64,000 nucleotides of DNA from Sphingomonas kyeonggiensis (GTDB taxonomy: Bacteria > Pseudomonadota > Alphaproteobacteria > Sphingomonadales > Sphingomonadaceae), in contig NZ_JACHLN010000003.1 of assembly GCF_014204495.1 (NCBI RefSeq), positions 744,001-808,000 of the forward strand. The letters are read 5' to 3'. Under the pieces are notes generated by a model. The model worked only from the letters and a program-made list of their open reading frames with translations. It was not told where the DNA came from and searched no databases. Below are positions 34,383-43,699 of this stretch, piece after piece; positions within the stretch are counted from its first letter, which is position 1; every line of letters begins with the position of its first letter. Made by a program: the position numbers and the translations under genes.

Positions 34383-35552
34383 ATGGCAAACCGAGAATTC
34401 GATATCATCGTCTATGGAGCCACCGGCTTCACCGGCCGGCTCGTCGCGGAGTATCTCGCCGCCCGCTACCCGGACGTGAAATGGGCGATGGCGGGCCGCT
34501 CGCTCACCAAGCTGCAGGAAGTCCGCGACGAGATCGGCGCGCCGGCGGATACGCCCCTGCTCACCGCCAATGCGGACGATCCCGCCAGCCTCACGGCGAT
34601 GGTCGCCCGCGCTTCCGTGGTCATCACCACCGTCGGCCCCTATCAGCTCTATGGCGAGGCGCTGCTTGCCGCCTGCATCGAGACCGGCACCGCCTATGTC
34701 GACCTGTGCGGCGAGCCCGCCTGGATGGGCCTGATGATCCGCAAGTACGAAGATGCCGCCAAGGCCAGCGGCGCGCGCATCGTCTTCTCCTGCGGCTTCG
34801 ATTCGATCCCCTTCGATCTCGGCGTATGGGCCGTGCAGCAGGCGGCGATCGCCCGCTTCGGCAAGCCGGCGTCGCGGGTGAAGGGCCGGGTGCGGGCGAT
34901 GAAGGGCACTTTCTCCGGCGGCACCTTCGCCAGCGGCAAGGCGTCGATGGCCGCCGCGGCCAAGGATCCCTCGATCCTCAAGCTGATGGTCGATCCCTTC
35001 GCCCTCACCCCCGGCTTCCAGGGCCCGCACCAGCCGAACGGCATGGTCCCCTATCATGACGAGGCGGTCGATGCCTGGGTCGCCCCGTTCATGATGGCGG
35101 TGATCAACACCAAGAACGTCCACCGTTCGAATTTCCTGGCCGGCCAGCCCTATGGCGCGGACTTCCAGTATGACGAGATGACCATCGTCCCCGGGCTCGG
35201 CGAGATCGGCAAGGCCGCGGCCGAGGCGCTGGCGAAGATCAACCCGATGGCCGCCGACAAGGGCCCGGCCCCGGGCGAGGGCCCGAGCAAGGAGGAGCGC
35301 GAAACCGGCTATTACGACCTGGTCTTCGTCGCCGAGATGCCCGACGGCCAGCGCCTGTCGGCAACGGTCAAGGGCGACAAGGATCCCGGCTATGGCTCGA
35401 CGAGCAAGATGATCGCCGAGAGCGCGCTCTGCCTGCTGCGCGACGTGCCTGCCGAGGGCAAGGGCGGGATCTGGACCGCCGGCGGCCTGATGCCGGAGCC
35501 GCTGGTCAAGCGGCTGGAGGCCAATGCCGGGCTCGGCTTCTCAGTAGAGTAG
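34383..35552 (+). CDS. Saccharopine-dehydrogenase-like NAD(P)-binding reductase
   Basis: 389 residues, ATG 34383 (AGGAGCAGGAACCGCAAG upstream). Rossmann motif FDIIVYGATGFTGRLVAEYL at residues 6-25, TTVGPYQLYGE near 80 and CGFDSIPFDLG near 140 mark the saccharopine-dehydrogenase/trans-acting-enoyl-reductase group. These proteins reduce lipid-linked or amino-acid intermediates, and the substrate here is unknown. Lysine metabolism is less likely, as no partner genes are present. It is downstream of module A, and its last 12 bases overlap the converging 104-aa gene. Confidence 0.88.
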   Translation: MANREFDIIVYGATGFTGRLVAEYLAARYPDVKWAMAGRSLTKLQEVRDEIGAPADTPLLTANADDPASLTAMVARASVVITTVGPYQLYGEALLAACIETGTAYVDLCGEPAWMGLMIRKYEDAAKASGARIVFSCGFDSIPFDLGVWAVQQAAIARFGKPASRVKGRVRAMKGTFSGGTFASGKASMAAAAKDPSILKLMVDPFALTPGFQGPHQPNGMVPYHDEAVDAWVAPFMMAVINTKNVHRSNFLAGQPYGADFQYDEMTIVPGLGEIGKAAAEALAKINPMAADKGPAPGEGPSKEERETGYYDLVFVAEMPDGQRLSATVKGDKDPGYGSTSKMIAESALCLLRDVPAEGKGGIWTAGGLMPEPLVKRLEANAGLGFSVE

Positions 35553-35855
35553 GGTCAGCAGCCCCGCGGCGAGCAGGCAGAGGACGATGACGACGGGGAC
35601 CAGGATGGCGCGGGTGCGGTCCTGGTCCTTCTGGAAGGCGGCAAGGTCGAACCAGTAGCGGCCCTGCCCGGCCGCATGGATGATCCCGGCGCGCTGCATG
35701 CGTTCGAACTGGCGGCGCTCGATGGGCCGCTGCGGCACGAAGGGAACCGCCTCCTCGGCGGATACGGCGTGGAGGGCGAAGAAATGGGCGCGGATTCGCC
35801 GCCGCGCCCCTGCGGCCAGCGCCCCGATGGATACCGGGACGCTGGAGGAGATCAC
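35541..35855 (-). CDS. Small single-span membrane protein (104 aa)
   Basis: 104 residues, ATG 35855. The N-terminal half is soluble and basic (RRRIRAHFFALHAV, then RPIERRQFERMQRAGIIHAA with a winged-helix look). The C-terminal helix AILVPVVIVLCLLAAGLLTLLY spans the membrane. It overlaps the end of the upstream exported-protein gene by ATGA, so the two are coupled. Unrecognised family; tail-anchored topology with an N-terminal domain in the cytoplasm is plausible. Confidence 0.6.
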   Translation of the reverse strand: MISSSVPVSIGALAAGARRRIRAHFFALHAVSAEEAVPFVPQRPIERRQFERMQRAGIIHAAGQGRYWFDLAAFQKDQDRTRAILVPVVIVLCLLAAGLLTLLY

Positions 35856-36265
35856 TGCGGCGTTGCCGGAGCGGCCGGCGGGCAGGTGGTGACGGTCGGG
35901 CCCTTGGCCAGCTTGCCGCCGTCGAGCGAGTCGACCCGCATCGACACGCCGGTGGCGAAGAACTGCGGGGCCGTGCTGCAGAAGCCGCCGACCAGCGCGG
36001 TCGAGATGTCGGCGGGGGTCAGCTGGGTGCGCCAGCCGGCCGGACCATCGACGGTGAGGACCAGGGTATTGGCCTCGGAAGTGATGTTCTTGAGGACGAT
36101 GCCGCCCTCGAAGGTCTGGCCGACGGCGCCCTGCATGTTCTTGGCGAAGTCGGCGGCGGTCGGCTTGGCCTGGGCCGCGGGAGCCGGAGCCGGCGCGGTC
36201 TGCGCGGCGGCGGGCAGCGCCGGGGCGGCAGTAAGCGCGAGGGCAAGGATGAACGGCTTCAGCAT
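35852..36265 (-). CDS. Exported protein of unknown function (137 aa)
   Basis: 137 residues from ATG 36265 with GGGGGATTCG upstream. Signal peptide about 1-21 (ALTAAPALPAAAQ), then an Ala/Pro linker. A beta-rich domain follows with two Cys (GGFCSTAP and VTTCPPA), probably disulfide-bonded in the periplasm. No family recognised. It starts 70 bases after the rnr stop on the same strand and is coupled to the 104-aa membrane protein. Confidence 0.6.
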   Translation of the reverse strand: MLKPFILALALTAAPALPAAAQTAPAPAPAAQAKPTAADFAKNMQGAVGQTFEGGIVLKNITSEANTLVLTVDGPAGWRTQLTPADISTALVGGFCSTAPQFFATGVSMRVDSLDGGKLAKGPTVTTCPPAAPATPQ

Positions 36266-36334
36266 TGGGTCGAATCCCCCGGAATGTGGAAGGCGAAGCA
36301 TAAGGGCACAGGACACATGGTCAATGAACCCAGA

Positions 36335-38575
36335 TCAGCGCCGCTTCCCATTGTGGCGAATATTGGCCGGTCTGCCCCGCCTCTTAATCGGGCGCGGCCG
36401 CCCTTTGCCAGCCCGTTCCGGCCGGAAGCCCGAAGGGCCAGCCGAACCGACGCCGTCCGGCAGCTCGAAGCGCAGCGCGCCCGATACCGGGTTGGCCTCG
36501 ACCAGCCGCAGCTGCAGCCGCATGCCGAGGGTGAACTCGTCGCCGCTCTCGTCGCCGACCAGCCGCTGCCCGGCTTCGTCGTACCGGAAATATTCGGTGC
36601 CGAGGTCCCGTGCCGCGACCAGCCCGTCGCCGCCGACGCCATCGACGGTGGCGAAGAAGCCGAAGCTCTGCACCCCAGTGATCCGCGCCTCCAGCACTTC
36701 GCCGACATGATTGGCGAGATAGGCGGCGACATAGCGGTCGATCGTCTCCCGCTCCGCTTCCATCGCCCGGCGCTCGAGACTGGAGATGCTCTCGCCGATC
36801 CGTTCCATGGTCGCGGCCTCTTCCTGCGTCAGCCCGCCCGGGCCGAGATCATAGGCATGGACCAGCGAGCGGTGGACGATCAGGTCGGCATAGCGGCGGA
36901 TCGGCGAAGTGAAGTGGGCATAGCTGCCGAGCGACAGGCCGAAATGGCCATGGTTCGCCGGGCCATAGGAGGCCTGCATCTGGCTGCGCAGCACCTGCTG
37001 CATCACCTGCTCGCGGAAGTCGCTCTCGCCCACCCGTTTCAGGATGTGGTTGAACGTCGCCGGCTTGATGACCTGGCCGAGCGCGAACTCGATGCCGAAG
37101 GTCTTGAGATATTCGCGCAGCGCGACAAGCTTCTCCCGGGCCGGCGGCTCGTGGATGCGGTACATCACCGGCGCCTTCTTCGCCTCGAGTGCCTTGGCCG
37201 CGGCGACGTTCGCGGCGATCATGTAATCCTCGATCAGCTTGTGGGCATCCAGCCGCTCGCGGGGAGCAACCGAGAGGATGCGTCCCATCTCGTCAAGGAC
37301 GATGCGGCGCTCCGGCAGGTCGAGGTCGAGCGGCTCGCGCTTGTCCCGCGCCTTGTTGAGCGCATGCCAGCAGCTCCACAGCGGCCTGAGCGCCGTCTCG
37401 GTCAGCGGATGCTCGATCTTGCCGTCGATGGCGGCCTGGGCATCCTCATAGGCGATGTTCGCCGCGATGCTGACCACGGCGCGGGTGAAGCGCCAGCTCT
37501 TCAGCTCGCCATGCTTGCCGATCTGGAGATGGCAGGCGAGCGCCGCCCGGTCCTCGCCTTCCTTGAGCGAGCAGACCTCGGCCGACAGGATTTCGGGCAG
37601 CATCGGCACGACGCGGTCGGGGAAATAGACCGAGTTGCCGCGCTTGCGCGCCTCGCGGTCCAGCTCCGAGCCGGGACGGACATAGAAGCTGACATCGGCG
37701 ATCGCGACCACGGCCTTCCAGCCGCCTTCGTTCTTCGGATCGTCGTCCGGCGCGGCCCAGACCGCGTCGTCATGGTCGCGGGCATCCGCCGGGTCGATGG
37801 CGACGATCGGCAAATGGCGCAGGTCCTCGCGCTTGCCGAGGTCAAGCCTCGATACCCGCTCCGCTTCGTCGAGCAGGTCCTCGGAGAAGACGTTGGGGAT
37901 GCCATGCCGGTGGATCGCGATCAGCGAGAAGCTGCGCGGGGCGAAGGGGTCGCCCAGGATCTCGACCACCTTGGCGGTGATCCGCGGCGGGCGGCCGGTC
38001 TTTTCGGCCAGCACCAGGTCGCCGACTTCGCCGCCGCCGGCGTCTGAGACCATCCAGTTGCGCCGCTCCTTCTTCTCGACGCCCTGCAGCCAGAGCCGCC
38101 CGGCCTCTTCCTTGATCACGCCGAGCATCAGCTCCTCGCCGCGGGCGAGCTTCTTCATCGGATGGGCGATCAGGCCGTTGCCGGCCTCTTCGGTGCGGGC
38201 AAGGATGCGGTCGCCGATCGCCAGCGCCGATCGCTTGCCGCGCGGCTCGCGAACCCGCAGCCGCGGCACCGGCACGCCCACGGCTTCCCAGCGCTCGGGC
38301 ACCGCCCAGGTAGTGTCGCCGTCCGCGTCGGTGATTCGCAGCACGGTGACCTTGGGCACGCCGCCCATCTTGTGGAAGGCGCGGCCCGGGGCGACGTCGA
38401 TCAGTCCCTCGTCGCTCATGTCCTTGAGCAGCGCCTTGAGCAGGATCTTGTCCTGCCCGTGCAGTCCGAAGGCCTTGGCGATCTCTCGCTTGCCTGCGGG
38501 CGTGTTGGAATTGGTGATGAAATCCAGAATCTGCTGCCGCGTGGGCAGTCCAGCTTTATGTTTTGGTTTTGCCAT
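36335..38575 (-). CDS. rnr: Ribonuclease R
   Basis: 746 residues, ATG 38575. Order: N-terminal helix-turn-helix (KREIAKAFGLHGQDKILLKA), cold-shock-like RNA-binding region, RNB catalytic domain with the metal site DPADARDHDDAV near residue 265, and a later HFTSPIRRYADLIVHR segment. An S1 domain (EARITGVQSFGFFATVDG) and a basic tail close the protein. This is the RNase II/R family 3'-5' exonuclease that degrades structured RNA and takes part in rRNA and tmRNA quality control. Length is typical for the alphaproteobacterial enzyme. Confidence 0.95.
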   Translation of the reverse strand: MAKPKHKAGLPTRQQILDFITNSNTPAGKREIAKAFGLHGQDKILLKALLKDMSDEGLIDVAPGRAFHKMGGVPKVTVLRITDADGDTTWAVPERWEAVGVPVPRLRVREPRGKRSALAIGDRILARTEEAGNGLIAHPMKKLARGEELMLGVIKEEAGRLWLQGVEKKERRNWMVSDAGGGEVGDLVLAEKTGRPPRITAKVVEILGDPFAPRSFSLIAIHRHGIPNVFSEDLLDEAERVSRLDLGKREDLRHLPIVAIDPADARDHDDAVWAAPDDDPKNEGGWKAVVAIADVSFYVRPGSELDREARKRGNSVYFPDRVVPMLPEILSAEVCSLKEGEDRAALACHLQIGKHGELKSWRFTRAVVSIAANIAYEDAQAAIDGKIEHPLTETALRPLWSCWHALNKARDKREPLDLDLPERRIVLDEMGRILSVAPRERLDAHKLIEDYMIAANVAAAKALEAKKAPVMYRIHEPPAREKLVALREYLKTFGIEFALGQVIKPATFNHILKRVGESDFREQVMQQVLRSQMQASYGPANHGHFGLSLGSYAHFTSPIRRYADLIVHRSLVHAYDLGPGGLTQEEAATMERIGESISSLERRAMEAERETIDRYVAAYLANHVGEVLEARITGVQSFGFFATVDGVGGDGLVAARDLGTEYFRYDEAGQRLVGDESGDEFTLGMRLQLRLVEANPVSGALRFELPDGVGSAGPSGFRPERAGKGRPRPIKRRGRPANIRHNGKRR

Positions 38576-38629
38576 TGGCCCCTAAGATAAGGACTCGCGA
38601 GCCGCCTGCCAACGCCGTAACCTCACAGC

Positions 38630-40078
38630 GTGACATATGACCTGCTCATCGCCGGCGGCGGGATCAACGGGTGCGCGATCGCCCGCGAAGCCTCGCTGCT
38701 CGGGCTCAAGGTGCTGCTCGTCGAGAAGGACGATCTCGCCAGCCATACCAGCTCGGCCTCGACCAAGCTGATCCATGGCGGGCTGCGCTATCTCGAGACC
38801 TATGAGTTCCGCCTGGTCCGCGAGGCCCTGCACGAGCGCGAGCGGCTGCTGGAGGCGGCACCCCACCTGATCCGCCCGCTCACCTTCGTGCTGCCCCACG
38901 CCCATGCGCTCCGGCCGTGGTGGATGGTCCGCCTCGGCCTCTACCTCTACGATGCGCTGGCAATCGGCAGCAATTCCACCCTGCCCCGCTCCCGTGACCT
39001 GACCTCCAGGGACCAGGCCTTCACCGCCCCCCTGGCCGGCACCCACAAGGGCTTCGTCTATTCGGACTGCCGCGTCGACGACGCCCGGCTCACCCTCGCC
39101 AACGCCGTGGACGCCGCGGCCCATGGCGCCGAGATCGCGCCGCGCACCGAGCTGCTGAGCGCCCGACGCAAGGGCGAAACCTGGCACGCCGAACTGTCCG
39201 ACGGACGCACCGTGGAAGCGCGCGGGCTGGTCAACGCCGCCGGTCCCTGGGTGCGAAACCTGCTCGATACGCTGTCTATTGCTAATCATTCGCAGATCAG
39301 GCTGGTCAAGGGCAGCCACATCGTCGTCCCCAGATTGTTCGACGGCGACCATGCCTATATCCTCCAGCAGCCGGATGGCCGGATCGTCTTCGCCATCCCC
39401 TATGAAGGCGAATTCACTGAGATCGGTACTACCGACATCCCGGTCGAACGCCCCGAGGATGCCGTGTGCAGCGAGGCGGAGAAGACCTATCTCTGCGAAG
39501 CGGTGAACCGCTATTTCACCCGGCAGATCGCCCCCGCCGACATCGTCTGGCACTGGTCCGGCGTGCGACCGCTGCACGATGACGGCGCCGCCAAGGCCCA
39601 GGCGGTGACCCGCGACTATGTGCTCGAGCTCGACGACAAGGGCCCGCCCCTGCTCTCGATCTTCGGCGGCAAGATCACCACCGCCCGTGCGCTGGCCGAG
39701 GAAGCGCTGGCGAAGATCGGCCCGGCACTCGGCGCCGAAGTCGAGCCGGTTACCCGGGCCCGCCCCTTCCCCGGCGGCACGATCGCCGATTTCGACAGGT
39801 TCGTGGCGCAGGCCAAGACCCGCTGGCCGTTCCTCGGCGATGCCCGGGCCGAGCGCATGGCGCATGCCTATGGCTGCTGCCTGGCCGACATGCTGCGCGA
39901 CGTGACCGATCTCGGCGAGGACCTGGGCGCCGGCCTGACCGCCACCGAGATACGCTGGATGCGCGATCATGAATGGGCGCGCACCGCTGAAGACGTGCTG
40001 TGGCGGCGCAGCAAGCTCGGACTGCACGCCGGCCCCGAACTGGCGGCCAAGGTCGAGGTGGTGCTGAAAGGCCCTTAA
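38630..40078 (+). CDS. glpD: FAD-dependent glycerol-3-phosphate dehydrogenase
   Basis: 482 residues from GTG 38630. FAD-binding motif LLIAGGGINGCAIARE at residues 5-20, ASSTKLIHGGLRYLE-type segment at about 43-56, VNAAGPWV near 203 and WSGVRPL near 308 are all GlpD signatures. It oxidises sn-glycerol-3-phosphate at the inner membrane and passes electrons to quinone. No glpK or glpF genes adjoin it. Its stop codon overlaps the first half of a CtrA-type site. Confidence 0.94.
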   Translation: MTYDLLIAGGGINGCAIAREASLLGLKVLLVEKDDLASHTSSASTKLIHGGLRYLETYEFRLVREALHERERLLEAAPHLIRPLTFVLPHAHALRPWWMVRLGLYLYDALAIGSNSTLPRSRDLTSRDQAFTAPLAGTHKGFVYSDCRVDDARLTLANAVDAAAHGAEIAPRTELLSARRKGETWHAELSDGRTVEARGLVNAAGPWVRNLLDTLSIANHSQIRLVKGSHIVVPRLFDGDHAYILQQPDGRIVFAIPYEGEFTEIGTTDIPVERPEDAVCSEAEKTYLCEAVNRYFTRQIAPADIVWHWSGVRPLHDDGAAKAQAVTRDYVLELDDKGPPLLSIFGGKITTARALAEEALAKIGPALGAEVEPVTRARPFPGGTIADFDRFVAQAKTRWPFLGDARAERMAHAYGCCLADMLRDVTDLGEDLGAGLTATEIRWMRDHEWARTAEDVLWRRSKLGLHAGPELAAKVEVVLKGP

Positions 40079-40089
40079 GCCCTTCTTAA
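40075..40089. promoter_or_regulatory. CtrA-type binding site TTAA-N7-TTAA
   Basis: TTAA at 40075-40078, seven bases, TTAA at 40086-40089: a full match to the alphaproteobacterial CtrA consensus. It lies 39 bases upstream of the PilZ gene. CtrA controls motility, pilus and cell-cycle genes in this class, which suits the PilZ and Tad genes that follow. One match can be chance; placement makes it credible. Confidence 0.55.
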
Positions 40090-40127
40090 ACCGTCCGAGG
40101 CAGGGTGCACGCCGGGGCGGAGAGAGA

Positions 40128-40460
40128 ATGGCAACGAAGTTCTCCCAGTATCGGGCCGTAACACCTGCGCTCGTCGAGCAGCGGGCCGCTACGCGTCATC
40201 GCATTCTCGTCACCCGCGCCACTCTCACCAAGCGCGGCAACAAGCCGGTCGAAGCGATGCTGCACGACCTGTCGGTCTATGGCTGCCGCCTCGCCTGCGA
40301 AGCCCCGCACGGCACGGGCGACAAGGTGTGGCTCAACCTGCGCGACGGCGCCCCGGTGCCCGCGACGGTGGTGTGGAACGACGGCACGCATATCGGCTGC
40401 CGCTTCGACGCGCCGATCGAACGCAGCCTGGTGCGTCAGCTGACTCTGGTGATCCGCTAG
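40128..40460 (+). CDS. PilZ-domain cyclic-di-GMP-binding protein
   Basis: 110 residues, ATG 40128 behind GGAGAGAGA. A stand-alone PilZ domain with the ligand motifs RAATRHR (residues about 19-25, RxxxR) and DLSVYGCRL (47-55, D/NxSxxG), ending in a beta-barrel strand HIGCRFDAP. It senses cyclic-di-GMP and likely links it to surface behaviour. A CtrA-type site is upstream and a Tad-type pilus cluster starts 300 bases downstream. Confidence 0.9.
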   Translation: MATKFSQYRAVTPALVEQRAATRHRILVTRATLTKRGNKPVEAMLHDLSVYGCRLACEAPHGTGDKVWLNLRDGAPVPATVVWNDGTHIGCRFDAPIERSLVRQLTLVIR

Positions 40461-40754
40461 CCCTTTGATGGCAGGGCGAAGCTGGAGAGGCTCGAGAGTC
40501 CCCAGAATGGCGGATTTCGGCTCGCCTTCGCCGCTGGCGATGTAGATATCCCGCAACGACACAGCCCATAATTTATACGTATTTACAGCGATTTAGATAC
40601 ACAAGCTTGCGCAGGACAGCGATCGAGCGGTTGCATGTCATGCAACCGTGATACCGATACCAACATGCATCCGTAATGGATCGTTTACCCCGCCTACCTA
40701 GCGCCCGACACAAAGAACAAGGGTCGGGAAATTCCTGCAAATCTCTCATATGCC
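40461..40754. other. Intergenic region upstream of the Tad-like cluster, with a hairpin
   Basis: 294 bases, AT-richer near 40568-40610 (ATAATTTATACGTATTTACA), where a promoter is plausible. A perfect hairpin GGTTGCAT-GTC-ATGCAACC is at 40629-40647. No gene is supported. The hairpin could be a leader structure for the TadG-like gene that starts at 40755. Confidence 0.4.
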
Positions 40755-42788
40755 TTGCGCACGATATGCGCGCGCCTGGTGCGCGACAGTCGTGGCACTG
40801 TCGCGGTGATCGGCGCGCTTTCGCTGGTAGCGGTGATCGGCAGTGCGGCGTTCGCGGTGGATCTCAACCGAGGCTACGACCAGCGCATTGCCAATCAGCG
40901 CGCAGCGGACATGGGCGCACTCGCCGCCGCACTGGCCTACAAGGCAGCAAACAGCGAAACGGTTCTCGCCCCCACCGCGCAGGACGTGGTGCTGGTCAAC
41001 GGCATCGCCGACGCCACCGTCACCGCGACATTGGTCAACGATGTGCCGACCGCCGGCACCAAGGCCGTGAAAGTCACCGTCACCACCCGGATGCCCTTCG
41101 CCCTGGGCACCGCGCTGGGCCTTCGCGGTGCCTATGATGTCGGCGCGACCGCCTATGCCTCCCTCAGTTCGGCCGCGCAGATCGGCACCCCCTGCATCCT
41201 CTCGCTCGCCTCGAGCGGTACCGGAATCTCGACCAGCGGCGGTGCCACGATCAACACGCCCGATTGCGTGGTCGCGGCCGTGTCCACGGTCGAGAATGGC
41301 GGCACCGGCATCACCGCGAAGAACATCATCGCCGGCACCGGATCGGTCATCAACAATTACGGCACGCTGTCAGCCGACCTGATCCGCTACGGCAACAGCT
41401 TCACCAATCCCTCGTGGAACACCAACGTCCCCTCGTCCGACAAGATCATCAAGGACACGACCGACATCACCGATCCGCTGGCCGACAATGTCGACCTGGC
41501 CAATGCCCGGGCGCTGATCGGCAGCTTCATCGCGCCGCGCAGCCTGGCCAATCCGGTGACGCCGTCCGGCACCGACTGGACGATCGGCTGGACGCCCTCG
41601 GCCAATGTCGCGGCCTATCGCAGCGGCACCAGCGCAAACTACACGATCCCTGCGGGCAACTACACGATCGGCAAGCTGACCATCGATGGCGGCCTCAACG
41701 TCCGCTTCGCCAGCGGATCGAACATCACCGTGGCCAACGGCGTCTCGATCGGCGGCGGCTCCACTATCGTGTTCGGCGACGTAAACCTGAAGGTGAATGG
41801 CGGCTTCGCCAGCGGATCGAGCGGCGTCACCCTGGGCAATGGCACGATCGAGATCGGCAGCGGCTCGATCAGCTTCAACGGCACCAATGCGATCGGCAAC
41901 GGCGCGGTGGCGATCAACGGCACGGTGAACCTTGGCGGTGGCTCCTCGCTCAGCATGGGCACCGGCAACCATGCCTTCCAGAGCGTGGCGCTGAGCGGCG
42001 GCGGCTGGATGAAGCTGGGCGATGGCGACCTGGACGTCGGCGCCGGTATCACCGTAGGCGGCGGATCGACGCTCGCCGCCGGCAAGGGCGACTACCGACT
42101 GGGCAAGGCCAGCTCGGGCGACGCGGTCAACCTGTCCGGCAGCGCGGTGATGCTGATGGGCGACGGCGCCTTCAGCGCCAATGGCAACATCACCACCTCG
42201 GGCGGCAGCCGGCTGGTGTTCGGCAAGACCACCAACCACCTGATCAACGGCAACATGATCATCGCCGGCTCGGTGCTGTTCGGCACCAGCCGCTATACGA
42301 TCGCCGGCAACTTCACCAATGGCACCGGCGGCAGCACCTGGCCTTATACCTCGTCGGTGACCGGCCTCACCTATGGCAACACGCTCGAGGGCGTGAGCGT
42401 CTCGGGCTACGACATGGCCGGGATCAATGTGTCCTTCATCCTCTCCGGCACGCTCAATCTCGGCGGCGGCGCCAAGACCAAGCTGATCGCGGCGACCACC
42501 GGCACCAACGGCGGCGCGATCGCCGACCTGCTGATCGACAGCCTGACCAGCAGCGCGACCAGCTGGGGCGCCGGCGCGCAGAATGTGTTCGTCGGCGCGG
42601 TCCACCTGCCCAATTCCGATGTGACGATGAGCGGCGGCAGCACCACCTTGTCCGCCGGCCAGTGCTTCATGCTGATCGCCAACCGCATCGCGGCGACCGG
42701 CGGCGCGGCGACGGGATCGGCCTGCACCAGCATCACCGGCGGCGGCAGCTCGGGCAACGGCACCGGCTCGATCGGGCTGGTCCAATGA
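40755..42788 (+). CDS. TadG-like protein with extended Gly/Asn/Ser-rich repeat region
   Basis: 677 residues from TTG 40755 (a GTG at 40779 is possible; neither has a strong ribosome site). Residues 1-70 match the Tad/TadG-like N-terminus (PF13400): a basic start, DSRGTVAVIGALSLVAVIGSAAFAVDLNR membrane helix split by Gly, then AADMGALAAALA. From about residue 130 to the end the chain is a low-charge repeat region with GNGTIEIGSGS and NLGGGSSLSMG units, a pattern that favours a right-handed beta-helix. It probably forms a surface-exposed part of the Tad pilus machinery. It overlaps the next gene by ATGA. Confidence 0.75.
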   Translation: MRTICARLVRDSRGTVAVIGALSLVAVIGSAAFAVDLNRGYDQRIANQRAADMGALAAALAYKAANSETVLAPTAQDVVLVNGIADATVTATLVNDVPTAGTKAVKVTVTTRMPFALGTALGLRGAYDVGATAYASLSSAAQIGTPCILSLASSGTGISTSGGATINTPDCVVAAVSTVENGGTGITAKNIIAGTGSVINNYGTLSADLIRYGNSFTNPSWNTNVPSSDKIIKDTTDITDPLADNVDLANARALIGSFIAPRSLANPVTPSGTDWTIGWTPSANVAAYRSGTSANYTIPAGNYTIGKLTIDGGLNVRFASGSNITVANGVSIGGGSTIVFGDVNLKVNGGFASGSSGVTLGNGTIEIGSGSISFNGTNAIGNGAVAINGTVNLGGGSSLSMGTGNHAFQSVALSGGGWMKLGDGDLDVGAGITVGGGSTLAAGKGDYRLGKASSGDAVNLSGSAVMLMGDGAFSANGNITTSGGSRLVFGKTTNHLINGNMIIAGSVLFGTSRYTIAGNFTNGTGGSTWPYTSSVTGLTYGNTLEGVSVSGYDMAGINVSFILSGTLNLGGGAKTKLIAATTGTNGGAIADLLIDSLTSSATSWGAGAQNVFVGAVHLPNSDVTMSGGSTTLSAGQCFMLIANRIAATGGAATGSACTSITGGGSSGNGTGSIGLVQ

Positions 42789-43285
42789 TCCGCCACCTGC
42801 TCAGGAACCGCCGCGGCGCCGCGACCATCGAATTCGCGCTGCTCACCGTCTTCTTCCTCGGCGTGATGCTCGTCGCGCTCGATATCGGCACCTATCTCAT
42901 CCAGCGCAGCGCGCTCCGCCAGGCCGTCTCCGCCGCGGCGACATCGAGCTTCGCCCAGCGCGAAACGGTGAGCTATGCGGCGATCCCCGACTATGTCCGC
43001 CGCGCCGCCCGCGCCCCCGCCACGGCGCTGGTCACCACCACCTGCAACGGCAGCGCGGTCTGCACCAACAGCGCGCGCAGCTGTGCCTGCCTGAGCCGCA
43101 CCGCGACCTATGTGCCCGCCGCGAGCTGCGGCGTGCCCTGCTCGGGTTCGGGCATGGCTGCCGGTGCCACCTCCGGCTATTATCTCAAGATCTCCGCCTC
43201 CTATGCCTACCAGCCGCTGGTGCTGCCCCGCGGATTGCTGACCGCCTCCAGCATTTCCGAATCCGCCACGGTGCGGCTGCAATGA
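42785..43285 (+). CDS. TadE-like pseudopilin (166 aa)
   Basis: 166 residues from ATG 42785, overlapping the TadG-like stop. The N-terminus RNRRGAATIEFALLTVFFLG is the TadE prepilin-type helix (PF07811), with Glu in position to orient assembly. The exported region has six Cys in a row of short loops (TTCNGSAVCTNSARSCACLS and CGVPC), so a disulfide-rich head is likely. Minor pilin or pseudopilin of the Tad/Flp pilus. Translationally coupled to both neighbours. Confidence 0.88.
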   Translation: MIRHLLRNRRGAATIEFALLTVFFLGVMLVALDIGTYLIQRSALRQAVSAAATSSFAQRETVSYAAIPDYVRRAARAPATALVTTTCNGSAVCTNSARSCACLSRTATYVPAASCGVPCSGSGMAAGATSGYYLKISASYAYQPLVLPRGLLTASSISESATVRLQ

Positions 43286-43695
43286 ACCCCGTCCGTCGCC
43301 TCCTCCGTGCCACCAGGGGCGCCAGCGCCGTCGAGTTCGCGCTGCTTGCCCCGGTGTTCCTCACCCTGTTGTTCGGCATCATCGAGGGCAGCCGCATGCT
43401 GTGGCTCCGGCAGACGCTGGACGAGGTCGCCTTCAGCACGGTGCGCTGCATGTCGGTCAGCAGCACCTGCGCCACGCTCCAGCAGCAGCAGAGCTACGCC
43501 GTCACCCGGGCCTCGCAATATGGCGTCGCCGTCACCGCCACCAATCTCACCATCCAGGCCAATGTAACCTGCGAGGGCAATGCCGCGTCCAACCAGGTCT
43601 CGATCACCGCTCCCTTCCGCTCGCCCATTGCCGGGCTGATTTCCGCGATCCCCGCCGAGATCACCGCCAAGGCCTGCTTCCCCAAGCTCGGCTGA
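43282..43695 (+). CDS. TadE-like pseudopilin (137 aa)
   Basis: 137 residues from ATG 43282, overlapping the previous stop by ATGA. RATRGASAVEFALLAPVFLTL at residues 9-29 is the TadE helix; LRQTLDEVAFSTVRC follows, with further Cys in STCA, NVTCEG and KACFPK. It is the third member of a compact pilus gene set. The ATPases TadA/TadZ and secretin RcpA are not in the window, so these genes must work with a Tad system encoded elsewhere. Confidence 0.88.
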   Translation: MNPVRRLLRATRGASAVEFALLAPVFLTLLFGIIEGSRMLWLRQTLDEVAFSTVRCMSVSSTCATLQQQQSYAVTRASQYGVAVTATNLTIQANVTCEGNAASNQVSITAPFRSPIAGLISAIPAEITAKACFPKLG

Positions 43696-43699
43696 ACCC

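Noticed and set aside
40086..40562. A minus-strand 158-codon frame over the PilZ gene
   Set aside because: It lies opposite a PilZ domain with intact ligand motifs and shows no recognisable family of its own.
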